DNA of 64,000 nucleotides from Nocardia brasiliensis NBRC 14402 (GTDB lineage Bacteria > Actinomycetota > Actinomycetes > Mycobacteriales > Mycobacteriaceae), in assembly GCF_000308475.2 (NCBI RefSeq), contig NZ_BAFT02000027.1:248001-312000 (forward strand). The letters are read 5' to 3'. Position 1 is the first letter of the stretch. Every line of letters begins with the position of its first letter. The notes beneath the pieces are model-generated. The model worked only from the letters and a program-made list of their open reading frames with translations, did no database searches and was not told where the DNA came from. Made by a program: the position numbers and the translations under genes. Positions 12,774-21,614 of this stretch are shown here, piece after piece.

Positions 12774-13367
12774 CTACGCGCAATCTCGCGCGGTGAGTAC
12801 GCACGTCGCCGCGTCCAGCAACGTGGCTTCCACGAGGCCGTCGTCGGCGCCCGGCGCGAACTCCTTGGACATCAGCGCGACCCCGAGCATCGCGAGCGCC
12901 GCGCTCGCGCGCAGCTTGGCCTCGTCGGTCGGGTCCGGGCCGGCCAGCCATTCGCGCAGCGCCTGGTCGTCGTCCACGAGATCGGGATGCCGGTCGGCCA
13001 CTGCGTTGACGATCGTCACGGTGTCGCGCAGCACCAGCGCGCCGGCGTCGCGGTGCGACACCATGCCGCGCAGGTAGATCCGCAGCACGTCCCGGATGGT
13101 GTCCGGGTCGTGCGGTCGCTGCTCGATGTCGACGACGACCGAGCGCAGGTGGTCGATGATCGGATCGATGATGGCGTGCAGCAATTCGAGCTTGGAAGCG
13201 TAGTGATAGTAGAGCGATGCCTTTGTGATTCCCACCGCATCGGCGACCTCACGCAGACTCGTCTGCTCGAATCCTTTGTCGCCGAAAAGCTTCACCGCGG
13301 CATCGCGTATCGCGGATTTAGTGCCCCGACCAGCGACAATGCCGTCGGGGGTGGAACGGGCAGCCAT
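12774..13367 (-). CDS. TetR family regulator, divergent from mmpL genes
   Basis: The 197-residue protein has an N-terminal TetR helix-turn-helix (AAVKLFGDKGFEQTSLREVA, then GITKASLYYHYASKLELL, residues ~22-65) and a helical ligand-binding domain. It is transcribed away from the tandem mmpL genes, and a perfect 7-bp inverted repeat lies in the shared promoter region. Local repression of itself and of the transporters is the natural inference. Confidence 0.92.
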   Translation of the reverse strand: MAARSTPDGIVAGRGTKSAIRDAAVKLFGDKGFEQTSLREVADAVGITKASLYYHYASKLELLHAIIDPIIDHLRSVVVDIEQRPHDPDTIRDVLRIYLRGMVSHRDAGALVLRDTVTIVNAVADRHPDLVDDDQALREWLAGPDPTDEAKLRASAALAMLGVALMSKEFAPGADDGLVEATLLDAATCVLTARDCA

Positions 13368-13453
13368 CGGATGATCCTCTCACCACTAGTGCGCCGGGCT
13401 AACCATGCCGGAGAAATTGAGGTTGTACCTCCGCTTATCGCTCGGATAGTCTA

Positions 13454-13469
13454 CCTACCGCACGGTAGG
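13454..13469. promoter_or_regulatory. Candidate TetR operator
   Basis: CCTACCG and CGGTAGG form a perfect inverted repeat around a CA centre. It is 86 bp from the TetR start and 99 bp before the first mmpL start. The size and place fit a TetR dimer site. Confidence 0.7.
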
Positions 13470-13568
13470 CAGAAAGCGTCAGTGGAGGCGGGGACGGCAG
13501 GGCAACCCCGCGAGTAGCTGTCTCCGGCTCTGAATTCATCACGCCTCAGCACCGCTAGGAGACCCTTC

Positions 13569-15863
13569 GTGTCCGTGTATCTATACAGATGGGGGAAGTT
13601 CGCTTTCCGCCGGAAATGGATCGTGCTACCCGTCTGGCTGCTGCTGTTCCTGCTGCTCGGCGGTCTCGGCGCGCAGCTGAGCAAGCCGATGAGCAATGAC
13701 TTCAGCATGCCGGACCTGCCCTCGGCGCGCGCCAACGACATTCTGGACAAGCACTTTCCGGGCGCTTCGGCCGCCTTCAAATTCGACGCGGTCACCGGCA
13801 CCTATGTGATCGGCGCGCCCGCGGGGCAGAAACTCACCGACCCGGCCAACCGCGCCGCGCTCGACGCGTTCATCGCCAAGCTCGGCGAACTCGACATCGT
13901 CGATCACGGCAAGCCGGTCATGAATCCGGTCGAGGCGGCCGAGAAGATGGGCTGCCTGGCCAACCCCGACCCCGCGACCTGCAGCGGCGCACCGCTGAAC
14001 GTGCTCAGCAAGACCGCGCCCGACTCGGTCGCGGTGCTGAACGTGCCGTTCACCATCAAGAAGTTCACCGACGTCACCGACAAGGAGCGCGACGCCGCGT
14101 ACGCCGTGGCCTCCGACGCGCGCAATGCCGGGCTCGATGTCGAGATGAGCGGCTCGATCGCGATGAAGCAGCAGGCGCCCAGCGGCAAATCCGAGATGAT
14201 CGGCATGGGCGTCGCGCTGATCGTGATGATCGTGGCGTTCGGCGCGATCGTCGCCGCCTTCGTGCCGATCGTGACCGCGATCGTCGGCCTCGGTGCGGCC
14301 ACCTCGCTGATCATGCTGGGCACCTCGGCGATCGAGATCCCGAGCTTCACCACCTTCCTCGCCTCGATGATCGGCATCGCGCTGTCCATCGACTACGCAC
14401 TGTTCATCGTCTCCCGCTACAAACACGAACTCGCAGTACAGGATTCACCCGAAGAAGCAGCCGGAACCGCACTCGGCACCGCCGGGTCCGCAGTGGTGTT
14501 CGCCGGACTGACGGTCATCATCGCGCTCGCCGGGTTGAGCATCGTCGGCGTGCAGTTCCTGACCTTCATGGGTCTGGGTGGCGCCATCGCCGCCGGGTTC
14601 GCGGTGCTCACCGCGATCACGCTGATGCCCGCACTGCTCGGCGCGTTCGGCCGGTTCCTGTTCAAGCCGAAGCTGCCGCTCATCGCCCAGCACGACCCCG
14701 AAGACGACAACTCGGTCACCATGGGCATGCGCTTCGGCCGGTTGATCGGCAAGGCGCCGTGGGTCGCGTTGATCCTGAGCGTCGTGGTGCTCGGCGCGCT
14801 CGCCGCACCGGCCGCCGGACTGAACCTTGGCCTGCCCGGTGACGACAGCCAGCCGAAGACCTCGACCATCCGCAAGGCCTACGAGCTGCGCACCGCCGGG
14901 TTCGGCGAGGGCAGCAACGGCGTGCTGAACGTGGCGGCCGACCTGTCCAACGTGCCGGTCGAGGTCAGGGAGACCGCGGTCAAGGCGTTGCGGGACAAGC
15001 TCGCCGCCTACCCCGGCATGGACTACGTGACCGCGCCGAAGTGGAGCGAGGACAAGCAGGGCGTGCTGCTCGACGGCGTGCCGAAGTCCGGCCCGAACAA
15101 CCAGGCCACCAAGGACCTGGTCAGCGACGCCCGCGATGCGGAAGCGCAGCTGAAAGCCGAATTCGGGGTGGAGTACGGCATCACGGGCAGCACGGCGATC
15201 TACGCCGATGTCGACCATGTGCTGCTCGGCAAGATCGTGCCGTACCTGGCGATCGTCGCCGGTGCCGCGTTCGTGCTGCTGATCCTGGTGTTCCGCTCGA
15301 TCCTGGTGCCGCTGACCGCGGCGCTCGGCTTCCTGCTCTCGATGGCGGCCACCTTCGGCGCCACGGTGCTGATCTTCCAGCAGGGCAAGTTCGGCCTGAT
15401 CGAAGACCCGCATCCGCTGGTCAGCTTCCTGCCGATCATGTTGATCGGCTTGGTGTTCGGCCTCGCGATGGACTACCAGGTGTTCCTGGTGACCCGCATG
15501 CGCGAGGAGTTCGTCAAGGGCAAGTCCCCGACCGAGGCGGTCGTCGCCGGTTATCACCACGGTGCCCGCGTGGTGACCTCGGCCGCGGTCATCATGATCT
15601 CGGTGTTCGGCTCGTTCCTGCTGGAAACCGACGTGACGGCGAAGTCGTTCGGCTTCGCGCTGGCGGCGGGCGTGCTGTTCGACGCCTTCATCGTCCGGAT
15701 GATCCTGATCCCGTCGCTGCTGGTGCTGATGGGCAAGTGGGGCTGGTGGATGCCGAAGTGGCTGGACCGGATCCTGCCCGATATCGACGTGGAGGGCACG
15801 AAGCTGCGCGAATTGCAGCAGCGCTCGGCCGCTCCGGCGAAGGAACCGGTCGCCGTCAGCTGA
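13569..15863 (+). CDS. MMPL family RND transporter, copy 1
   Basis: The 764-residue membrane protein has the MmpL layout: helix 1 near residue 20, a periplasmic domain (~40-190), five helices, a second periplasmic domain (~410-540) and five more helices. The proton-relay Asp-Tyr pairs are present as SIDYALFIVSRYKHE in helix 4 and AMDYQVFLVTRMREE in helix 10. MmpL proteins use the proton gradient to move lipids or drugs to the envelope. GTG 13569 follows AGGAG. A TetR regulator is divergent, and a close paralog follows after a hairpin. The substrate is not deducible. Confidence 0.92.
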   Translation: MSVYLYRWGKFAFRRKWIVLPVWLLLFLLLGGLGAQLSKPMSNDFSMPDLPSARANDILDKHFPGASAAFKFDAVTGTYVIGAPAGQKLTDPANRAALDAFIAKLGELDIVDHGKPVMNPVEAAEKMGCLANPDPATCSGAPLNVLSKTAPDSVAVLNVPFTIKKFTDVTDKERDAAYAVASDARNAGLDVEMSGSIAMKQQAPSGKSEMIGMGVALIVMIVAFGAIVAAFVPIVTAIVGLGAATSLIMLGTSAIEIPSFTTFLASMIGIALSIDYALFIVSRYKHELAVQDSPEEAAGTALGTAGSAVVFAGLTVIIALAGLSIVGVQFLTFMGLGGAIAAGFAVLTAITLMPALLGAFGRFLFKPKLPLIAQHDPEDDNSVTMGMRFGRLIGKAPWVALILSVVVLGALAAPAAGLNLGLPGDDSQPKTSTIRKAYELRTAGFGEGSNGVLNVAADLSNVPVEVRETAVKALRDKLAAYPGMDYVTAPKWSEDKQGVLLDGVPKSGPNNQATKDLVSDARDAEAQLKAEFGVEYGITGSTAIYADVDHVLLGKIVPYLAIVAGAAFVLLILVFRSILVPLTAALGFLLSMAATFGATVLIFQQGKFGLIEDPHPLVSFLPIMLIGLVFGLAMDYQVFLVTRMREEFVKGKSPTEAVVAGYHHGARVVTSAAVIMISVFGSFLLETDVTAKSFGFALAAGVLFDAFIVRMILIPSLLVLMGKWGWWMPKWLDRILPDIDVEGTKLRELQQRSAAPAKEPVAVS

Positions 15864-15876
15864 GCTGGTCCGATTC

Positions 15877-15909
15877 GGCCCCGCATGCGAATTTCGCGTG
15901 CGGGGCCGA
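15877..15909 (+). terminator. Hairpin between the two mmpL genes
   Basis: A 10-bp perfect GC stem (15877-15886 with 15900-15909), extended by four inner pairs including one G-T wobble, begins 13 bp after the first mmpL stop. It suggests that the second copy has its own promoter or depends on partial read-through. Confidence 0.75.
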
Positions 15910-16065
15910 GTCATATCCAGCGGCGGTTCTTGATCTTGTGACTGCTCCGCAGCAGACTCAGAAGAAGTTCGACTCTCCAGCTCGGTAGTTCCGCGGGCGC
16001 TGTCGGCCCGCGCGCTTGTCGCTCGATCCGATCCGGCACGACCCGATCACCGCGAGGAGAACCCT

Positions 16066-18360
16066 GTGTCCGTGTATCTATACCGGTGGGGAAAGTTCGC
16101 CTTCCGGCACAAGTGGATGGTACTGCCCATCTGGATCGCCCTGTTCCTGGTGCTCGGCGGGCTCGGCACCCAGCTGAAGGAGCCGATGAGCGACGACTTC
16201 AGCATGCCGAACCTGCCCTCGGAACGGGCGACGCAGATTCTCGACCAGCACTTCCCCGGCATGTCGGCGGCCTTCAAGTTCGACGCCGTCACGGGCACCT
16301 ATGTGATCGGCGCACCATCCGGGCAGAAGCTCACCGACCCGGCCAACCGGCAGGCCATCGACGCGCTGCTGGACAAGCTGAACCAGCTCGACATCGTCGA
16401 CCACAGCAAGCCGATCGCCAATCCGCTCACGGCCACCGAGCAGCTGGGCTGCCTGGTCGCCCAGCCGGACCCGGCCAAATGCAGCGGCGCACCGCTGAAC
16501 GTGCTCAACAAGACCGAGCCCGAGACCGTCGCCTTCTTCAGCGTCCCGTTCACCATCAAGGAATTCACCGAGATCACCGCCGACAACCGCAAGGCGGCCT
16601 ACGACGTGGCCGATCAGGCGCGCGCCGCCGGATTGACGGTGGAGATGAGCGGCACCATCGCGATGGAGCAGCAGGCGCCCAGCGGCAAGTCCGAGCTCAT
16701 CGGCATGGCGGTGGCGCTGGTCGTGATGATCGTGGCGTTCGGCGCGATCGTCGCCGCCTTCGTGCCGATCGTGACCGCGATCGTCGGGCTCAGCGCCGCC
16801 ACCTCGCTGATCTTCCTCGGCACCGCGTTCCTCTCGATCCCGAGTTTCACCACCTTCCTCGCCTCGATGATCGGCATCGCGCTGTCCATCGACTACGCGC
16901 TGTTCATCGTCTCGCGCTACAAACACGAACTGGCGGTACAGGATTCACCCGAAGAAGCTGCGGGCACGGCGCTCGGCACCGCCGGGTCCGCGGTGGTGTT
17001 CGCCGGACTGACGGTCATCATCGCCTTGGTCGGGCTGGCCATCGTCGGCGTTCGATTCCTGACCTTCATGGGTCTCGGCGGCGCGGTCGCCGCCGGGTTC
17101 GCGGTGCTCACCGCGATCACGCTGATGCCCGCACTGCTCGGCGCGTTCGGCCGGTTCCTGTTCAAGCCGAAGCTGCCGCTCATCGCCCAGCACGACCCGG
17201 AAGACGACGACTCGGTCACCAACGGCATGCGCTTCGCCCAGCTCATCGGCAAGGCGCCCGCGGTGGCGCTGATCCTGAGCGTGGTGGTGCTCGGCCTGCT
17301 CGCCCTGCCGGCGGTGCACATGAACCTCGGGCTCCCCGGCGAGGACAGCATGCCGAAGACCTCGACCGTCCGGAAGGCCTATGAACTGCGCACGTCCGGG
17401 TTCGGCGAGGGCAGCAACGGCGTACTGCAGATCGCCGTCGATCTGACCGGCGTGGCGCCGGACAAACGCACCGACGCGTTGAATTCGTTGCGCTCGGAGC
17501 TGACCTCGTACCCGGACATGGACTACGTGACCGAGCCACAGTTGAGCCAGGACGGTCAGGGCGCGCTGATCAACGGCGTACCCAAGTCGGGCCCGAACGA
17601 CCAGACCACCAAGGACCTGGTCCGGGACGCGCGCGACGCCGAGGGCAGGCTCGAAGCGGAATACGGGATGAAATACGGCATCACCGGTACCACCGCGATC
17701 TACGCCGATATCGACCACGTGCTGCTCAGCAAAATCGTGCCGTACATGGCCATCGTCGCGGGCGCGGCGTTCGTGCTGCTGATCCTGGTGTTCCGCTCGA
17801 TCCTGGTGCCGCTCACCGGCGCGCTCGGGTTCCTGCTCTCCATGGCGGCCACCTTCGGTGCGACCGTGCTGATCTTCCAGGAGGGCAAGCTCGGCCTGAT
17901 CCAGGACCCGCGCGCGATCGTCAGCTTCCTGCCGATCATGTTGATCGGCCTGGTGTTCGGCCTCGCGATGGACTACCAGGTGTTCCTGGTGACCCGCATG
18001 CGCGAGGAGTATGTGCACGGCAAGCCGCCCAAGGAGGCGATGATCAGCGGCTACCACCACGGCGCGCGGGTGGTCACCTCCGCCGCGGTCATCATGATCT
18101 CGGTGTTCGGCTCGTTCCTGCTGGAGGCCGATGTCACCGCGAAGATGATGGGTTTCGCGCTCGCGGCGGGCGTGCTGTTCGACGCGTTCCTGGTGCGGAT
18201 GGTGCTGATCCCGTCGCTGCTCGCGCTGATGGGCAAGTGGGCGTGGTGGATGCCGGCCTGGCTGGACAAGATCGTGCCGGATATCGATGTGGAAGGCGCC
18301 AAACTGTTCGCCTTGCGCGGGCAAGAGCACCCGAGCACCGCGAAACAGCCGGTCGGCTGA
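16066..18360 (+). CDS. MMPL family RND transporter, copy 2
   Basis: This protein is the same length (764 residues) and layout as copy 1, including the Asp-Tyr pairs SIDYALF and AMDYQVF, and starts with GTG after GAGGAG. Alignment with copy 1 runs end to end, apart from small shifts. Several segments are identical at the DNA level over 50-112 bases while the loops differ (see findings). It arose by tandem duplication. Divergent periplasmic loops could mean different substrates. Confidence 0.92.
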   Translation: MSVYLYRWGKFAFRHKWMVLPIWIALFLVLGGLGTQLKEPMSDDFSMPNLPSERATQILDQHFPGMSAAFKFDAVTGTYVIGAPSGQKLTDPANRQAIDALLDKLNQLDIVDHSKPIANPLTATEQLGCLVAQPDPAKCSGAPLNVLNKTEPETVAFFSVPFTIKEFTEITADNRKAAYDVADQARAAGLTVEMSGTIAMEQQAPSGKSELIGMAVALVVMIVAFGAIVAAFVPIVTAIVGLSAATSLIFLGTAFLSIPSFTTFLASMIGIALSIDYALFIVSRYKHELAVQDSPEEAAGTALGTAGSAVVFAGLTVIIALVGLAIVGVRFLTFMGLGGAVAAGFAVLTAITLMPALLGAFGRFLFKPKLPLIAQHDPEDDDSVTNGMRFAQLIGKAPAVALILSVVVLGLLALPAVHMNLGLPGEDSMPKTSTVRKAYELRTSGFGEGSNGVLQIAVDLTGVAPDKRTDALNSLRSELTSYPDMDYVTEPQLSQDGQGALINGVPKSGPNDQTTKDLVRDARDAEGRLEAEYGMKYGITGTTAIYADIDHVLLSKIVPYMAIVAGAAFVLLILVFRSILVPLTGALGFLLSMAATFGATVLIFQEGKLGLIQDPRAIVSFLPIMLIGLVFGLAMDYQVFLVTRMREEYVHGKPPKEAMISGYHHGARVVTSAAVIMISVFGSFLLEADVTAKMMGFALAAGVLFDAFLVRMVLIPSLLALMGKWAWWMPAWLDKIVPDIDVEGAKLFALRGQEHPSTAKQPVG

Positions 18361-18370
18361 TCGATCCGAA

Positions 18371-18402
18371 CGCGCCCCCATCCGGTCACGGGTGGGGGCG
18401 CG
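18371..18402. terminator. Hairpin terminator after mmpL copy 2
   Basis: A 13-bp GC-rich stem with one wobble pair (18371-18383 with 18390-18402) lies between the mmpL gene and the convergent small membrane protein gene. It can serve both. Confidence 0.8.
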
Positions 18403-18410
18403 CCGGTGCG

Positions 18411-18674
18411 CTACTGGCTGGGTTCGGGCAGGACGCAGTCCGACACCTTCGGATTCACGCCGAAGTAGTTGAGCGGGCCTGCGATGGTGGTGACGGCGAT
18501 CGTGCCCCAGCCCGCGCAATTCGTCGGGCCACTCTGGAAATAGTGGCGCTGGCCCGCGGCCAGCAGGCCGATGACCAACCAGATGAGCAACAGCGTGCTG
18601 AACAAGCGGGTACCCGTACGACGGGAGCCCCGTGTACGGATATCGCGGGTGTCGCGGGTGTCTCGGTCGCGCAT
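18411..18674 (-). CDS. Small membrane protein, paralog A of three
   Basis: The 87-residue protein has an Arg/Asp-rich cytosolic start with a repeated DTRD motif, one membrane helix (LFSTLLLIWLVIGLLAAGQ) and a short outer domain: HYFQSGPTNCAGWG, then AGPLNYFGVNPKVSDC. The two Cys may form a disulfide. The start at 18674 is supported by GGAAGGAAG 7 nt upstream. Two genes upstream encode the same outer domain. The function is unknown. Confidence 0.85.
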   Translation of the reverse strand: MRDRDTRDTRDIRTRGSRRTGTRLFSTLLLIWLVIGLLAAGQRHYFQSGPTNCAGWGTIAVTTIAGPLNYFGVNPKVSDCVLPEPSQ

Positions 18675-18742
18675 GGCATCGCTTCCTTCCGTGCTCCCCA
18701 CCTGGAGATACCCGGGCGCGACCCACTTATGCTGGGCTTTTC

Positions 18743-18943
18743 CTATTGGCTCGGCTGCGGCACGTTGCAGTCGGGCACCTTCGGGTTCACCCCGACGTAG
18801 TTGAGCGGGCCCGCGAGCACGGTGAGCGCTATGTTGCCGAAGCCCGCGCAGTTGATCGGGCCGCTGTCGAAGTAATGGCGCTGGCCCGCGGCGATCACGC
18901 CGATCACGAACCAGAGCACGACGATCACGCTTCCAAGTCTCAT
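18743..18943 (-). CDS. Small membrane protein, paralog B of three
   Basis: This 66-residue protein has one N-terminal helix (SVIVVLWFVIGVIAAGQ), then HYFDSGPINCAGFG and AGPLNYVGVNPKVPDC. It matches paralogs A and C in the outer part, including both Cys and the P-Q-P-S tail. GAGG precedes the ATG. No function is recognised. Confidence 0.87.
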   Translation of the reverse strand: MRLGSVIVVLWFVIGVIAAGQRHYFDSGPINCAGFGNIALTVLAGPLNYVGVNPKVPDCNVPQPSQ

Positions 18944-19047
18944 TACTGCCTCGTTCGTCGGCGCATCTCGAGCAACGTCATTATCTGGTGCTCCGCCGCG
19001 ACGCGCCCAACACGACAGGACGGTCTGTTGTGTCGCCGAGACGCGGC

Positions 19048-19080
19048 CGACCTCGCATCCGGAAACCGGATGCGAGGTCG
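19048..19080 (-). terminator. Perfect hairpin between paralogs C and B
   Basis: A 15-bp perfect stem with a 3-nt AAA/TTT loop lies downstream of paralog C, so the three small genes are not a simple operon. Confidence 0.8.
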
Positions 19081-19133
19081 TCGCCGCAGGGTTGTGCCGG
19101 TGCGCGCCGGCTCAGTGGATCACGGTCGGTGGA

Positions 19134-19334
19134 TTACGGACTCGGTTGCGGCACATTGCAATCGTCGACCTTCGGGTTCACACCCATGTAGTTGAGCGGA
19201 CCCGCGATCACCGTGACCGCGATCGTGCCGAAGCCCGCGCAGTTCACCGGGCCGCTGTCGAAGTAGTCCCGCTGGGCCGCGGCGATGACGCCGATCAGCA
19301 ACCAGATCAAGACAATAATGCTTCCGATTCTCAT
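19134..19334 (-). CDS. Small membrane protein, paralog C of three
   Basis: This 66-residue protein has one helix (MRIGSIIVLIWLLIGVIAAA) followed by DYFDSGPVNCAGFG and AGPLNYMGVNPKVDDC. It has the same length as paralog B. The ATG at 19334 has GAGAGAA just upstream; 19349 is a possible earlier start. No function is known. Confidence 0.87.
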   Translation of the reverse strand: MRIGSIIVLIWLLIGVIAAAQRDYFDSGPVNCAGFGTIAVTVIAGPLNYMGVNPKVDDCNVPQPSP

Positions 19335-19753
19335 ATTTCTCTCGCTCATCGGTCTCGAGCGGACAGTTCGACGGCGCATACGGCATCTCGTCCTTCCCGC
19401 AACTTGCTACCCGGCGTATACCCCGGTTCGACCGAAATATCCGCTCCGCCCGAACTATTGCTCGCCGGCTCGATCCCGCAGCCGTGTCCCGCTTTTCGGC
19501 GCAGGTCAGCAGGGTTCGGGCGCGGCGATCCGGTGACGGGAGCACCGGTTCGTTGCGAGAGCATGGCCGCGGTATGGAACTCGACCACCGCGAGTCGGTC
19601 GCCGTGCCGCGCGACGAAGCGGAGCAGGGTGCGCCGCCGCCGCTCGGCGTGGACCTGGGCCGGCGCACCGTCATGCTGCGACCGAATCCGCCAAAAGACG
19701 AGTGACTTTCCCATAGCGGGGCGCACTGCGCACCGATCGATGAGAATGAGTCG
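19335..19753. other. Intergenic region with no confident gene
   Basis: Short frames are open on both strands (for example a 73-codon frame at 19484-19705), but none has a good ribosome site or a recognisable family. One minus-strand frame in this stretch has a protein-like composition, so a decayed gene is possible. No structure stands out. Confidence 0.4.
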
Positions 19754-20062
19754 ATGGACGAAAAGTGGCGGCAATTCGGCGAGCACTTGATTTCCTCCCC
19801 CGGCCAGTTGTCGAGCGAAATTCGGCGAAAGATCAGGCAGCGCACCGCCATCGGTGACAGCGCCGGCGATATTCCGGCCGAACTGGCCGACTTCGCCGAT
19901 CTGGTCGCACAGCACTCGTACCGATCCACCGCAGACACCATCGCCGGGCTCACCGCGGCAGGACACAGCGACGACCAGATCTTCGAGGCGGCGGCCCTCG
20001 CCGCCTACGGCGCGGCCGATCGGCGGCTACGCGCGGCCCGGCGCGCCTGGGAAGGACACTGA
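19754..20062 (+). CDS. Small helical protein paired with an AhpD-like enzyme
   Basis: This 102-residue, probably all-helical protein has no signal peptide or cysteine. The part AGLTAAGHSDDQIFEAAALA resembles the helix that follows the active site in carboxymuconolactone decarboxylase-fold proteins, but the CxxC is absent. It ends two bases before the ATG of an AhpD-like gene, so the two are translationally coupled and the products may form a complex. The role is unknown. Confidence 0.75.
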   Translation: MDEKWRQFGEHLISSPGQLSSEIRRKIRQRTAIGDSAGDIPAELADFADLVAQHSYRSTADTIAGLTAAGHSDDQIFEAAALAAYGAADRRLRAARRAWEGH

Positions 20063-20063
20063 A

Positions 20064-20681
20064 ATGTGGCTCGGCGCAGTCGAATCCGGACATGACCGGG
20101 TAGCGCGGACCGTACTCGGCGGCATCCGGCGGTCCAGCAGAATGGAACCACCCGCGGTGCTGAAACTCCTGTTCTATCGGCACCGCTTCTTCGGTACGCC
20201 GCTGTCGGACATGTTCCAGCAGTCGTTGCGCGGTCCGTCGTTCTGGACCGTGGCCGAACGCGAAATCTTCGCCACCGCAACGTCGGAGGCGAACGAATGC
20301 CCGTTCTGCTACTCCGCGCATCACGCGATCGCGGGCGCCTACATCGACATCGGCGTGGTGGATCGCGCGCTGACCGCCAACGGGGACTCGTCCCTGCGCC
20401 CCGAAGCGCAGGCGATGATCGAATTCCTGCGGCGGATGACCCGCGATCCCGACGGCCTGACCCCGGCCGACGCCGACAAGGTGCGGCAGGCGGGCGTCTC
20501 GGCCGAGGCCTTCGAAGAGGCCGTCTGGGTGGGCACGTTCTTCAACGTGATCAACCGGATGTTGAACACCTTCGGCGCCCCGGCACTGGATGAGCGCGGA
20601 TCCCGGGTCGGCGCCCGATTCATCAAATCCTTCGGTTACCGGGTTCCGGCGCCGATTAGGCTCTTCTCACGCGGTACCTGA
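20064..20681 (+). CDS. Carboxymuconolactone decarboxylase/AhpD-like protein
   Basis: The 205-residue protein contains the alkylhydroperoxidase-type motif EANECPFCYSAHHA (residues ~75-88), the E-x-x-C-x-x-C-x-x-x-H pattern of AhpD-like thiol peroxidase partners. The ATG at 20064 has GGAAGGA upstream, inside the end of the preceding gene. It may reduce peroxides or other electrophiles, but no reductant partner is visible. Confidence 0.85.
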   Translation: MWLGAVESGHDRVARTVLGGIRRSSRMEPPAVLKLLFYRHRFFGTPLSDMFQQSLRGPSFWTVAEREIFATATSEANECPFCYSAHHAIAGAYIDIGVVDRALTANGDSSLRPEAQAMIEFLRRMTRDPDGLTPADADKVRQAGVSAEAFEEAVWVGTFFNVINRMLNTFGAPALDERGSRVGARFIKSFGYRVPAPIRLFSRGT

Positions 20682-20717
20682 TCGCCCGTATGCCCACCTG
20701 TCCGAGGAGGTAGCACG

Positions 20718-21146
20718 ATGCGTAGGTCCATTGCCCGAATTGTCGTGAGTGGTGTCGCCCTGGCCGCCTTCGGCGCGGTGCTCGCGGTGCCGGCCACCGC
20801 CGACGTGGCCGACGTCAGCGTCGCCGTCGGCGCCGAAGGTCTGCTGACCGGATGCCGGTACACGGTCACAGCCGGGGTCACCGACGCGGCGATTCCGCCG
20901 GGTTCGGTGTTCTTCGTACTGTCCGGCGGGGTCATCCCCGGCAACGGGGAGCGCATCCCCGGCGAGGCCGTGCACCATCCGGAGAACAACACGGTCACCG
21001 CCACCTGGACGCCGACGCGCGTCGGCCGTCAGAACCTCGTCGCCATCCAGAGCGAGCCCGGCCGCTACACCTCCACCAAATTCACCTCCATCGAGGTGAT
21101 CGGCACCGGACTCGACACCGGCAGTTCCTGTCAGCGCATCTCCTGA
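20718..21146 (+). CDS. Secreted protein with Ig-like fold, family copy 1
   Basis: The 142-residue protein has a Sec signal peptide (RRSIARIVVSGVALAAFGAV, cleavage near AVPATA-DV) and a beta-rich mature part with one Cys early (GCRYTV) and one late (SSCQR). The arrangement, including TVTATWTPTRVGRQNLVA, suggests a small immunoglobulin-like domain. A related secreted protein lies at 47742. GAGGAGG is found before the ATG. The function is unknown. Confidence 0.8.
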   Translation: MRRSIARIVVSGVALAAFGAVLAVPATADVADVSVAVGAEGLLTGCRYTVTAGVTDAAIPPGSVFFVLSGGVIPGNGERIPGEAVHHPENNTVTATWTPTRVGRQNLVAIQSEPGRYTSTKFTSIEVIGTGLDTGSSCQRIS

Positions 21147-21152
21147 CAGGCG

Positions 21153-21614
21153 TCAGCGGAAGTCGGCGACGTGATCGGCCGCCCACTGCGCGTACGTCCG
21201 GGCGGATGCTCCGGTGACCTGCTCCACCGTGGTGGTCGACGGGCCCGGTGTCTCGACCATCGCGGCCAGGCCCGCCAGCACGAAGTCGGCGTATTCCGTT
21301 GGTAGCCAGGTCATTGGCCCGTTCAGGTGTGATCTCTTCCCAGGACAAGGTGCGCCCGAGCGCCCGGCCGATGGTCGCGACCTGCTCGATACGGGTGATT
21401 GCCGACGGGCCGGACAGCTCGTATTTCGCTCCGAGATGGTCGTCGGTGGACAGCGCGCGCATTGCGACCGCCGCGATATCGGCCTCGTGCAGCAGTGTCA
21501 TCGACGCCGCACCGTAGGCGCCACGGACCGTGTCACCCGCCCGGATCTGCGCCGCCCACTCCTGGGTGTTCGTCGCGAAACCGTAGGGGCGCAGGAAAGT
21601 CCACTCCGAGCCGG
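21153..21614 (-). pseudogene. NmrA/SDR-type NAD(P)H-binding protein, 5'-truncated and frameshifted remnant
   Basis: The remaining coding stretch begins within the family's conserved block (EWTFLRPYGFATNT, normally near the middle of a ~280-residue protein) and lacks the whole N-terminal NAD(P)-binding half. It continues through YELSGPSAITRIEQ and then changes frame near 21320: after ITPERA the correct continuation WLPTEYADFVLAGLAAM is in another frame and ends at 21153. No start codon or ribosome site serves the remnant. Its broken end abuts the broken end of the HxlR remnant. Confidence 0.8.

Noticed and set aside
19346..19966. Minus-strand frame of ~200 codons
   Set aside because: It overlaps the small helical gene at 19754 on the other strand, has no ribosome site and matches no family. 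Part of it could be a decayed gene, but this cannot be supported.
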